A stretch of 5,904 nucleotides of DNA. Source: Verrucomicrobiales bacterium. Its GTDB lineage: Bacteria; Verrucomicrobiota; Verrucomicrobiia; Verrucomicrobiales; DEV007. Below are positions 1 to 5,900 of this stretch, one piece after another (within the stretch, counting starts at the first letter, position 1; every line of letters begins with the position of its first letter). The stretch is from assembly GCA_017991025.1 (NCBI GenBank), contig JAGNMT010000246.1, positions 1-5,904 of the forward strand, given 5' to 3'. Under the pieces are notes generated by a model. It ran no database searches, had not been told where the DNA came from, and saw only the letters and a program-made list of their open reading frames with translations. The position numbers were made by a program, and so were the translations under genes.

Positions 1-1
1 A

Positions 2-961
2 CCTCCCGGTTTTCGCCCCACCCATTTCAAAGCGGCGGTCGAAGCGGGGATCAACTGTTTCGTGGAAAAGCCCTGCGCCACGGACATCGCCGGGGTCAAG
101 GATTTCCTCGCCACGAGCAAGATCGCAGCTGAAAAAGGACTCTCGGTCCTGTGCGGATTCTGTTACCGTTACAGCCAGCAGGGACGCGCCCTTTTTGAGC
201 GCATCCACGACGGGGCGATCGGTGATATCCGCAGTGTGCACTCGATCTACCACGCCGGTCCGGTCAAGGCAATGCCCGATGCCGCGAGTCGTCCCGACGG
301 GATGAGCGACACGGAGTGGCAGATCTCCAATTGGTACAATTTCACCTGGTTGAGCGGTGACGGCATCGTTGAACAGGGCTGCCACAATGTTGACCGTGTG
401 GCATGGGCCTTCAAAGACGCCAATCCGATCGCCGCGTTCGGTACCGGTGGCCGGACCCGCCCGAACAATCAGGGTGAAATCTATGACCACTTCAGCGTCA
501 CTTATGAGTTTGCCAATGACGCCCACGCGCATGTCGAGTGGCGGCAGTATCTAGATTCCTACAACTTCACCGGGGACACCTACTACGGAACGAAGGGGAT
601 CGCAAGATTCGGGACGAGTTCGGCCGACATCACCGGCGAAACGACCTGGAACTGGCGGAATCCAAGAACGCCCAAGAGCATGTATGATCTTGAGCACGAA
701 GAATTTTTTGCCGCGATCCGTTCCGGAGAGCGCAAAGACGACGCCGAGTGGATCGGGCATTCCACAACCATGGCCATCCTGGGCCGCACTGCCTGTTATT
801 CGGGCAAGCGCATCACCTGGGATGACATGTGGAACGCCCAGCAGAAACTCGTGCCGGACAACATTGATCTAAACGGTGCCATGCCCATCCGTCCCATCCG
901 CATCCCCGGTGTTCCTGAAACCCAGGACACCACCTTCCCCGAGGACACTCAGAAAGCCTGA
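2..961 (+). CDS. Gfo/Idh/MocA family oxidoreductase, 5'-truncated by window edge
   Basis: This is the C-terminal 319 residues of an NAD(P)-dependent dehydrogenase. The frame is open from base 2, so the GTG at 62 is an internal codon and not the start. Visible are the family's 'PPGFRP.H' stretch, the 'AAVEAGINCFVEKP' segment (EKP at 65-73, the nicotinamide-binding motif), and 'GIVEQGCHNVDR' with the candidate catalytic His at 383-385 and Asp at 392-394. The substrate-binding alpha/beta domain follows, with 'GTGGRTR' and 'YDHFSVTYEF'. The Rossmann GxGxxG motif and any export signal lie outside the window; members of this type are usually a little over 400 residues, so roughly 100 are missing. 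Such proteins oxidise or reduce sugars, inositols or related polyols, but the substrate cannot be read here. The gene ends in TGA and is followed by a strong terminator. The family call is firm; any specific substrate would be a guess. Confidence 0.93.
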   Translation, partial: PPGFRPTHFKAAVEAGINCFVEKPCATDIAGVKDFLATSKIAAEKGLSVLCGFCYRYSQQGRALFERIHDGAIGDIRSVHSIYHAGPVKAMPDAASRPDGMSDTEWQISNWYNFTWLSGDGIVEQGCHNVDRVAWAFKDANPIAAFGTGGRTRPNNQGEIYDHFSVTYEFANDAHAHVEWRQYLDSYNFTGDTYYGTKGIARFGTSSADITGETTWNWRNPRTPKSMYDLEHEEFFAAIRSGERKDDAEWIGHSTTMAILGRTACYSGKRITWDDMWNAQQKLVPDNIDLNGAMPIRPIRIPGVPETQDTTFPEDTQKA

Positions 962-991
962 TAAGGGCCGAGAGATGACCCGAGGAGAATG

Positions 992-1020
992 AGCCCCGCC
1001 GGAAACGGCGGGGCTTTTTT
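992..1020 (+). terminator. Intrinsic terminator of the oxidoreductase gene
   Basis: A perfect 10-bp stem (992-1001 AGCCCCGCCG with 1006-1015 CGGCGGGGCT) closes a GAAA tetraloop and runs into six T (1015-1020). It lies 31 bases after the stop codon of the oxidoreductase. The opposite strand has no T-tract after the stem, so it works in the + direction only. Confidence 0.93.
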
Positions 1021-1076
1021 GTGGGGCTGGGTGGAATTGGTTTTACTTTGTAAACAGCTCTCGCTGAAATGTGGTC

Positions 1077-1706
1077 ATGGAAAAAACATCCAAGGGAAAG
1101 AACATTGTCATCGGAATCGTGAAGGTAATTTTAGTTGTCCTTCTTGCTCTACTACTTTTTATGGTCGTTCTTTTCTCAATTACCGGGCTACCCCACCATC
1201 ATTTTGAAGTGAACAATCGCGCAGAGACCACCGCTCACAACCTCAAAAATTCCATCTCCGCCTATTTCACCGAATACCGGCGATACCCTTTTGAGAATAA
1301 AGACTCGGACACCACACTGGATTCAAGTCACGCGCTCATGGACATCCTACTGGGTGCCGATAAAGAAAAGGAACCCGACAAGATGAATCCGAGAGGGATT
1401 GCCTTTTTCACTGACAGGGCCGCAAAACCCATGGGTAATGACAGATTCCGTAGTGGCGTCACCCTCGACGCCGACGGTAGCGGTGAACTCTGGGACCCGT
1501 GGGGGAATTACTACCGGGTCCGCTTTGACTCGAACTATGACAACCAAGTCGAGAACCCGGAAGTGCCGGGCACCTCTCTCCCCGAGTGCATCCTCATCTG
1601 GTCCGCAGGCGAAGACGGGAAATTCGAGACGTGGAAGGACAATGTGAGGACGTGGGAGACTCCTGTTGATTTTCCCGCCTTCCCGTCGTTCTCTCTCCCC
1701 CTGTGA
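1077..1706 (+). CDS. Membrane-anchored GspG/pseudopilin-like protein
   Basis: The protein is 209 residues from ATG 1077; GTG 1071 in the same frame would add two, and neither has a clear ribosome binding site. A Lys-rich N-terminus (KTSKGK) is followed by one hydrophobic segment at about residues 10-36, then an extracytoplasmic domain. That domain resembles the C-terminal part of type II secretion major pseudopilins: a helix with 'SAYFTEYRRYP' (61-71), 'NPRGI' (104-108), 'DPWGNYYRVRFD' (140-151), and 'WSAGEDG' (175-181) ending in 'DNVRTW' (188-193). In GspG this end carries a calcium site. The GFTLxE prepilin-peptidase motif is absent, so the protein is more likely a fixed membrane protein with a pseudopilin fold than a processed pilin. 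Its last four bases overlap the dehydratase start. The first part of the gene is A+T-richer than its neighbours, partly because it encodes the membrane segment. Its role is unknown. Confidence 0.82.
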   Translation: MEKTSKGKNIVIGIVKVILVVLLALLLFMVVLFSITGLPHHHFEVNNRAETTAHNLKNSISAYFTEYRRYPFENKDSDTTLDSSHALMDILLGADKEKEPDKMNPRGIAFFTDRAAKPMGNDRFRSGVTLDADGSGELWDPWGNYYRVRFDSNYDNQVENPEVPGTSLPECILIWSAGEDGKFETWKDNVRTWETPVDFPAFPSFSLPL

Positions 1707-2389
1707 GCATCGATCTATCATCCCCGCGTGTCGTCGCGACAGTCACTCAAGTGGAGGACTTAACCTTCCTCGCCTCGACTCTCTCCATACCCTGCGATTT
1801 GCTCGAATACCGCTTCGACAATCTCCTCGCCTCCGAAACCGCCGCCGCCGCAACGATGGCGACCCACCCCTCCCCTGCTCTCCTCACGGTGCGACACCCT
1901 CACGAAGGCGGTGCCGGTGATCTCTCTGACGAGGTGCGTCTCGCGATCTACCGTCGTCATATCGCCGCAGCCACGCTCGTCGATACCGAGGTCGCTTCGC
2001 TCGCCTCCCCGACCTTTGCCGGATTTACCGATGAAGTGCATTCCTCCGGTGCCCTCCTCATCGGCTCTTTCCACAACTTCACCGCTTTCCCGGGGCGGGA
2101 TCTCCTTGCAGACAAGTTGACGGAAGCCTTTTCCCTCGGTGCCGATGTTGCCAAGGTGGCAGTCGTCATCAGCGAAATGCGCGACCTTTTTTCCCTCGTC
2201 GACCTCGTCGACTACTATAACGAGCACGGTCGTTTTGTCTCGGCGATGGGCATGGGACCACTCGGAAAACTGTCCCGGCTCGTCCTCGCAAAGGCGGGTT
2301 CCTGCCTCAATTACGGCTACCTTCAAACTCCGAATGCTCCAGGTCAATGGTCCGCCGCTGACCTGAAAAAGCTGATCGCCGAAATTTGA
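1703..2389 (+). CDS. aroD: Type I 3-dehydroquinate dehydratase
   Basis: This 228-residue protein should catalyse the third step of the shikimate pathway, dehydrating 3-dehydroquinate to 3-dehydroshikimate through a Schiff base in the cytoplasm. The class I residues are all present: E35 and R37 in 'LEYRFD', R64 and E68 in 'TVRHPHEGG', H124 in 'SFHNF' (usually HDF), the Schiff-base K151 in 'GADVAKVAV', R192 in 'MGPLGKLSR', and Q215 in 'APGQ'. Length is close to the family's usual 220-250. The GTG start at 1703 overlaps the upstream stop as GTGA. It must be at or near the true start because the first beta strand ('PRVVATV', 8-14) follows at once. No Shine-Dalgarno is visible, so translation probably depends on coupling to the pseudopilin-like gene. 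Two in-frame copies of CTCGTCGAC (2195-2212) encode LVDLVD. The stop lies 7 bases from the convergent HAD gene's stop. Confidence 0.92.
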   Translation: MSIDLSSPRVVATVTQVEDLTFLASTLSIPCDLLEYRFDNLLASETAAAATMATHPSPALLTVRHPHEGGAGDLSDEVRLAIYRRHIAAATLVDTEVASLASPTFAGFTDEVHSSGALLIGSFHNFTAFPGRDLLADKLTEAFSLGADVAKVAVVISEMRDLFSLVDLVDYYNEHGRFVSAMGMGPLGKLSRLVLAKAGSCLNYGYLQTPNAPGQWSAADLKKLIAEI

Positions 2390-2396
2390 AACGACC

Positions 2397-3275
2397 TCAA
2401 TGTGTCGGTGCCGCGATGGTTCCGTCGATCACTTCACGTCGCCGCACTTCGACAATGCGTGAGGCGATATCGAGAATCGTTTCTTCGAGGATAAGCCGGA
2501 GATGGCTCCCCGCGCGGTAATCAGCCGGGGCGATGTGTTTGATCCGCCCCGCCACCCCGGAGAGCTGGTAGGCTTTGCGAAAGCTGACCCGCGTCTTGTC
2601 ATTCGGATTGTAAACCGCAATGCTATGTCCGCCGAAACGTTTCATCACCGTAAAGCAGGGCACATCGGTCGGCCCGTCGCCGAGGTAGATCATGTTCGGA
2701 AACGGAATCGGGCGCAGGTGATCTTGCATATGGTCATTGACGTCCTCGGAGGGATCGAGCATTCCTTTGTTGATGCGGAAAAGATACTGGGTCTTTGCCG
2801 TGTGTGAGATAACCCGACGGGGAAACGAAATCCGTCCCGCGCTGTTCTCAGCAAACTCACAACCAAAAATCTCTTTAATAAAAGGCCTCAGCCGACTGCC
2901 ATCAATGAGCGCTTTGATCCCGCTGGAGACGATGTAATGCTCGATCTTCACCCCCATGGCGCGATGCTCATCTGACAGGAGCACCTCCAATTCACCAAAC
3001 ATTTCGGGTAGGCCGGGGAAAAACTGAAGACCCTTGCCGAGTTCTTTGAGGTCCGCGTTGCTCGGCCCGTCCATCTCGAGATAATCGATCATGGCTTTGA
3101 GATAGGCCAACTCACTCTCGTAGCCCTGCTCTTCCACGAGCGTCTTACACCGCTTCCAGAACTCTGCGGGGTTAATACCGAACTTGGGAAAAAGCACCTC
3201 ATCCTGCATGTAGGTGGGGCTGAGGGTCTGATCGTAATCGTAAACGATCCCGATGATGTTCTGCGGCGCGGCCAT
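2397..3275 (-). CDS. HAD-superfamily hydrolase (phosphoserine-phosphatase-like)
   Basis: This 292-residue protein carries all four HAD motifs. Motif I is 'YDYDQT' with nucleophile D13 and acid/base D15, motif II is S117/S118 in 'IVSSG', motif III is K161 in 'HTAKTQYL', and motif IV is 'GDGPTD' (199-204), the Mg2+ acidic cluster. Residues about 20-100 between motifs I and II are mostly helical and would form a C1-type cap, as in phosphoserine phosphatase-like enzymes. The Gln in DYDQT replaces the common Gly of DxDGT. A phosphate-ester hydrolase is the natural reading; the substrate is unknown and serB is not supported. The start ATG (3275-3273) gives motif I its normal place near the N-terminus; no clear ribosome binding site precedes it. 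It lies 44 bases downstream of the epimerase gene on the same strand, with no terminator seen between them, so the two are probably co-transcribed. Confidence 0.9.
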   Translation of the reverse strand: MAAPQNIIGIVYDYDQTLSPTYMQDEVLFPKFGINPAEFWKRCKTLVEEQGYESELAYLKAMIDYLEMDGPSNADLKELGKGLQFFPGLPEMFGELEVLLSDEHRAMGVKIEHYIVSSGIKALIDGSRLRPFIKEIFGCEFAENSAGRISFPRRVISHTAKTQYLFRINKGMLDPSEDVNDHMQDHLRPIPFPNMIYLGDGPTDVPCFTVMKRFGGHSIAVYNPNDKTRVSFRKAYQLSGVAGRIKHIAPADYRAGSHLRLILEETILDIASRIVEVRRREVIDGTIAAPTH

Positions 3276-3319
3276 GGGGATACGTTACGGTTTAATGGAC
3301 AGAGTTCAAAGCTTCAGGT

Positions 3320-4216
3320 TCAGGTCTTTGTTTCGATGTCACGCAGCGCGGCTTCGAGATCAGGGAAATTCCATTCGAAATCGAAGGACTTCATCACAAC
3401 CGGCTCGACACGCTGACTGTCGAGAAAAAGGCGTCCCATTCCGCCGGGCAAGCGATTTAAGAGGAAGGCGGGGACCGGAAAAATGGCCTTCCGCCCGAGC
3501 ACTCTGGCAAAACAGGTCGTGAATTCGCGGTTTGTCGCAGGATTCGGCGAGACGCAGTTGACCCGACCGTGAATACCCGGGTTTTCAACGCATTCGGCAA
3601 AAATCCTCGCCAGATCCCGCACATGAATCCACGACATCCACTGGTAGCCTCGCCCGAGGCGCCCGCCCAGGCCAAGTTTGAAGATTGTCCGAACCTTTTT
3701 CAGGAAGCCTCCATGACCGAGAACGAGGCCGATTCGGGGATTGACGATCCTTACACCGAGATTCTCACCGCGAGCAGACGCGTATTCCCAGTCCCGGCAA
3801 ACACCGGCAAGAAAGCCGAACCCGACATCACTCTCCTCGTCGAGCCACTCGTCGGAGCGGTCTCCATAATAGCCGATCGCGGATGCCGAGACAAAAACGG
3901 AAGGACGGCGACTCCTCGAAATGGCCGTGATCGCCTCAACTATACCTCGCGTAAGATCGACACGACTTCCCCTGATTTTCCGTTTTTTGTCCTTCGACCA
4001 CCATCCCGTAATGGGTTCACCTGCGAGATGAATAAGAGCATCGAGTTCATTGAGATTTATTCCAGCGATATCCGCAAAGGGCCGGACCTCGTCAGCCCCG
4101 ACGACAGGCCGGTCAGCGCGACGCGAAAAGGCAACCACAGACCAGCCCCTCCGCCTGCCTTCCTCAATGATGGCCGAGCCGAGAAAACCGCTCGCACCGG
4201 TGATACCTACTTTCAT
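3320..4216 (-). CDS. TIGR01777-family NAD(P)-dependent epimerase (YfcH/SDR39U1-like)
   Basis: This 298-residue cytoplasmic protein belongs to the atypical extended short-chain dehydrogenases. The N-terminal Rossmann motif is 'GASGFLG' (G7xxG10xxG13). It is followed by 'LIHLAGEPI' (61-69), 'RGSRVDLTR' (82-90), 'SASAIGYYGD' (110-119), 'WMSWIHVRDLA' (193-203) and 'NCVSPNPATNREF' (220-232). The C-terminal segment, about 247-294 ('PVPAFLLNRLPGG…LEAALRDI'), is the DUF1731 domain of this family. Length matches the family's roughly 300 residues. The usual YxxxK dehydrogenase pair is not evident, as is normal for this group, and no substrate is established. The start ATG (4216-4214) sits at the expected distance before the Rossmann motif; GGTGG a few bases upstream is a weak ribosome binding site candidate. 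The signalling gene ends 95 bases upstream on the same strand and the HAD gene follows 44 bases downstream. Confidence 0.93.
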   Translation of the reverse strand: MKVGITGASGFLGSAIIEEGRRRGWSVVAFSRRADRPVVGADEVRPFADIAGINLNELDALIHLAGEPITGWWSKDKKRKIRGSRVDLTRGIVEAITAISRSRRPSVFVSASAIGYYGDRSDEWLDEESDVGFGFLAGVCRDWEYASARGENLGVRIVNPRIGLVLGHGGFLKKVRTIFKLGLGGRLGRGYQWMSWIHVRDLARIFAECVENPGIHGRVNCVSPNPATNREFTTCFARVLGRKAIFPVPAFLLNRLPGGMGRLFLDSQRVEPVVMKSFDFEWNFPDLEAALRDIETKT

Positions 4217-4311
4217 GTTCCACCGTATATCGACGAACGGAAAATAGGTAGGTGAATTTCACAAAAGCGTTTCCGCTCAATTTCCCCTCGCCATAAGAAC
4301 GAACGAGCCGG

Positions 4312-5076
4312 TCATGCCGTCGCCTCGGCCTTCTGCATATCGAGAATATCGACAAATTCCTTCGAGTTCTGCCGGAGACGAGTCAAACCCAGCGTCGATT
4401 CCTGAGAGATGCCTGTCTCCATGAGGATCAATTCCGCAAACCCTGTCACCGATCCTATCATGTTGCGGAAGTCGTGACGGAGTTCCTTGTCATGCAAGGA
4501 AAAGTCCGCGACTCCGTTCAGTTTCTTTCGAATCTCTCTTCCCGAATTTTGAATGTAGCCGAAGAGCTCCGGGCCATCTTCACCATACTCTCCAACCCGA
4601 TGGGTCAACGCAGCGGAGGTATGCACGATGTCACGGGCAAGTTCACGGAGACGGTTCAGAGAGGGATCGCGACTTACGACGTCCGTCACTTCCTCCTCGA
4701 CCGGACTCTGGGGGCGGGCCACTTCCCGACGCACGGCTTCAACCACCTGACTCGTGCTGCCATGGGTGGGAAAGACGGAGAGAAACCCGGCTGCTTTTGC
4801 ATTTTCAAAAAGCGATTGATCCGCAGCGGGCACCAGGCCGAAAAACGGAACGTTGGCGAGCATGCCGATCCCACGAACGGCCTGGATAGCGCTCCACAAT
4901 CCCTGCTCGGCAAGCTCCAGATCCAGAACCATGAAATCAGGCTCGTGCTGTCGACAAAACTCCACCATCTGAATCGCATTCCATACCACGGCGGTCTGGA
5001 ACCCCTCCCGGCCAAACGCCTCTTGGAATCTTTCGCCAGTCTGGCGCTCACCTGCGACAATCAACACTCTGTTCAT
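4312..5076 (-). CDS. Degenerate receiver domain fused to a histidine-kinase H-box (DHp-like) segment, no ATPase domain
   Basis: This is a 254-residue protein. Residues 1-118 form a CheY-like receiver domain: strand 1 'VLIVAGE' (4-10), phospho-acceptor candidate D52 in 'FMVLDLE' (codon 4923-4921), strand 4 'VPFFGLV', strand 5 'GFLSVF'. The pocket is eroded: the acidic pair after strand 1 is AGE, the Thr/Ser after strand 4 is Val82, and the conserved Lys before Pro103 is Phe102. A polar linker (about 120-140) and a helical region (140-195) follow. Then comes 'LRHDFRNMIGSVTGFAEL' (199-216), very like the H-box of HisKA domains (HDLRNPL..I.GYSEL), with H201 at 4476-4474. A second helix, about 226-250, would complete a DHp hairpin. 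The protein stops there: no N, G1 or G2 boxes of an ATP-binding domain follow here or in the 95-base gap. It may be a phosphotransfer or partner protein rather than a kinase; that is inference. A putative promoter lies at 5115-5142. Confidence 0.82.
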   Translation of the reverse strand: MNRVLIVAGERQTGERFQEAFGREGFQTAVVWNAIQMVEFCRQHEPDFMVLDLELAEQGLWSAIQAVRGIGMLANVPFFGLVPAADQSLFENAKAAGFLSVFPTHGSTSQVVEAVRREVARPQSPVEEEVTDVVSRDPSLNRLRELARDIVHTSAALTHRVGEYGEDGPELFGYIQNSGREIRKKLNGVADFSLHDKELRHDFRNMIGSVTGFAELILMETGISQESTLGLTRLRQNSKEFVDILDMQKAEATA

Positions 5077-5093
5077 ATAAAACCAAATTAACG

Positions 5094-5111
5094 GGAAATA
5101 TTCAAATTTCC
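5094..5111. repeat. Perfect 6-6-6 inverted repeat near the signalling gene's start
   Basis: GGAAAT (5094-5099) and ATTTCC (5106-5111) flank a 6-base spacer ATTCAA. The repeat lies between the start codon of the signalling gene (5076) and its putative -10 (5115-5120), where transcription would begin, which suits an operator. The sequence is AT-rich, so chance is a serious alternative. Confidence 0.4.
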
Positions 5112-5114
5112 ATA

Positions 5115-5142
5115 AATATACTGTTTTTTAAGAGGTATCCAA
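5115..5142 (-). promoter_or_regulatory. Putative sigma70-type promoter of the signalling gene
   Basis: On the minus strand, TTGGAT (5142-5137) and TATATT (5120-5115) are separated by 16 bases, giving an expected start near 5108 and a leader of about 30 bases before ATG 5076. The region is AT-rich, so matches come easily, but the position is right. No Shine-Dalgarno precedes the start codon. Confidence 0.38.
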
Positions 5143-5184
5143 ATCATTTTTAAATTTTTTTCAAATTGCCCGAAAAATCGTCCG

Positions 5185-5212
5185 TTGCGAAGGACTCGAC
5201 GTAATCTAAAAT
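5185..5212 (+). promoter_or_regulatory. Putative sigma70-type promoter of the cupredoxin gene
   Basis: TTGCGA (5185-5190) and TAAAAT (5207-5212) are spaced by 16 bases. Transcription would start near 5219, leaving a leader of about 43 bases that includes the hairpin at 5226-5239. The -10 matches consensus at five of six bases and the -35 at four of six. Confidence 0.42.
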
Positions 5213-5225
5213 AAGCCACCAAATA

Positions 5226-5239
5226 CGGGGTAAGCCCCG
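5226..5239 (+). other. Small GC hairpin in the cupredoxin leader
   Basis: CGGGG (5226-5230) pairs with CCCCG (5235-5239) over a TAAG loop, inside an otherwise AT-rich stretch and 22 bases before ATG 5262. There is no T-tract, so it is not a terminator. It could stabilise the 5' end of the transcript or influence translation, since the gene has no Shine-Dalgarno. It is too short to call a riboswitch. Confidence 0.4.
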
Positions 5240-5261
5240 AACAACTCCTCAAAAGCATTAC

Positions 5262-5726
5262 ATGAATAGACTCCTTTGCATCCTCTCCACCGCTGCCATC
5301 TTTGCCGGGGCTTCCTCCGCCCGTTCGGAGGAGGCCGTTGAGGTCACCCTGACCGCCGACAAGATCCAATTCATTTACGACATCAAGGAATTCACCGTAA
5401 AGCCGGGGCAGAAAGTTAAACTCACACTGGTCAACCCCGCCGACAGCGTCACTCGCCAGCCTCACAATGTCCTGATCGTAAAACCCGGCAAAAAGGACGT
5501 CGTCGGGATGGCGGCGAACAATGGGTTAGCTGATCCAGCCTTCCTCACGACGAAAAACGCTCTTCCTGATTCACCCGACATTTTGTTCCACTCCAAACTT
5601 GTCCAGCCGGGCCAGAAAGAAACCATCGAGTTCACCGCTCCGATGGAGGCGGGTGACTACCCTTACCTTTGCACCTATCCCGGTCATTGGGCGATCATGA
5701 ATGGCGTCATGAAAGTGGTGAAGTGA
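5262..5726 (+). CDS. Azurin-type (type 1 copper) cupredoxin, secreted
   Basis: This 154-residue protein has an N-terminal signal peptide: hydrophobic residues 3-16, with likely cleavage after A20 in 'SSA-RS'. The mature part is about 130 residues, the size of azurin. The type 1 copper ligands are H68 ('QPHNVLIV'), C137, H142 and M146 in 'CTYPGHWAIM', with the same Cys-x4-His-x3-Met spacing as azurin (C112, H117, M121). 'FTVKPGQKVKLTLVN' (44-58) and 'ILFHSKLVQPGQKE' (107-120) fit the same fold. The residue before H68 is Pro, as in plastocyanin, instead of azurin's axial Gly45. It should carry single electrons in the periplasm between a cytochrome or copper enzyme and its acceptor; no partner is encoded nearby. 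The ATG at 5262 gives an intact signal peptide; no Shine-Dalgarno is visible. It is monocistronic, with its own putative promoter and terminator. Confidence 0.93.
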   Translation: MNRLLCILSTAAIFAGASSARSEEAVEVTLTADKIQFIYDIKEFTVKPGQKVKLTLVNPADSVTRQPHNVLIVKPGKKDVVGMAANNGLADPAFLTTKNALPDSPDILFHSKLVQPGQKETIEFTAPMEAGDYPYLCTYPGHWAIMNGVMKVVK

Positions 5727-5758
5727 TCGATATTCTGATTTCGTTTTAAATTTCACGG

Positions 5759-5797
5759 ACCCGGACCGGCAAAATCGAGCGCCGTTCCGGGTTTTTT
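5759..5797 (+). terminator. Intrinsic terminator of the cupredoxin gene
   Basis: A 12-bp stem with one C/T mismatch (5759-5770 with 5781-5792) and a 10-base loop is followed by six T (5792-5797). It begins 33 bases after the cupredoxin stop codon. The other strand lacks a T-tract at the right place, so it acts in the + direction only. Confidence 0.9.
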
Positions 5798-5812
5798 GTG
5801 CCTTGATGGCAC
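5798..5812. other. Short hairpin directly after the terminator
   Basis: GTGCC (5798-5802) and GGCAC (5808-5812) form a perfect 5-bp stem over TTGAT, immediately after the terminator's T-tract. It may be an extension of the terminator region or chance. The following stretch to the window end shows no gene. Confidence 0.3.
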
Positions 5813-5873
5813 TCTCGCAGGGAACAAACCGCCTTGGCAAAACCACCTAATTCGCCGCAAGATGATTTACTAT

Positions 5874-5900
5874 TTGTAATTTTGATATTTTCCATATAAA
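5874..5900 (+). promoter_or_regulatory. Weak promoter-like pair at the right edge
   Basis: TTGTAA (5874-5879) and TATAAA (5895-5900) are spaced by 15 bases in a very AT-rich tail, after the cupredoxin terminator. They could serve a gene beginning beyond the window. The spacing is short and the base composition makes such matches likely by chance. Confidence 0.22.

Noticed and set aside
62..64. GTG as the start codon of the oxidoreductase
   Set aside because: The frame is open from base 2 and the upstream codons encode conserved family sequence (PPGFRP.H…AAVEAG); the EKP motif lies deep inside these proteins. The gene is cut by the window edge.
1347..1721. 124-codon open frame on the - strand
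   Set aside because: It is the shadow of the pseudopilin-like gene, which has a membrane segment and GspG motifs in the + frame.
2195..2212. Tandem 9-base repeat CTCGTCGAC x2
   Set aside because: It is in frame, encodes LVDLVD in a helix of the dehydratase, and is most simply a small neutral duplication or codon-choice coincidence.
1760..2347. 195-codon open frame on the - strand
   Set aside because: It lies opposite the dehydratase, which has every catalytic residue. The minus translation is rich in Arg, Gly and Glu with no family pattern.
3569..4255. 228-codon open frame on the + strand
   Set aside because: It lies opposite the epimerase gene, whose protein matches its family along its full length. 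The + strand translation shows no recognisable domain.
4252..4262. GTGAATTTCAC palindrome upstream of the epimerase gene
   Set aside because: Only five bases per arm around a single central base, with no convincing promoter beside it; expected by chance in a region of this length.
4217..4311. Possible missing kinase ATP-binding domain or terminator after the signalling gene
   Set aside because: The 95-base gap holds neither a continuation of the reading frame with N/G boxes nor a hairpin with a T-tract.
4474..5091. 205-codon open frame on the + strand
   Set aside because: It lies opposite the REC/H-box gene, which has clear domain structure; the + frame begins on the complement of the H201 codon and has no recognisable motif.
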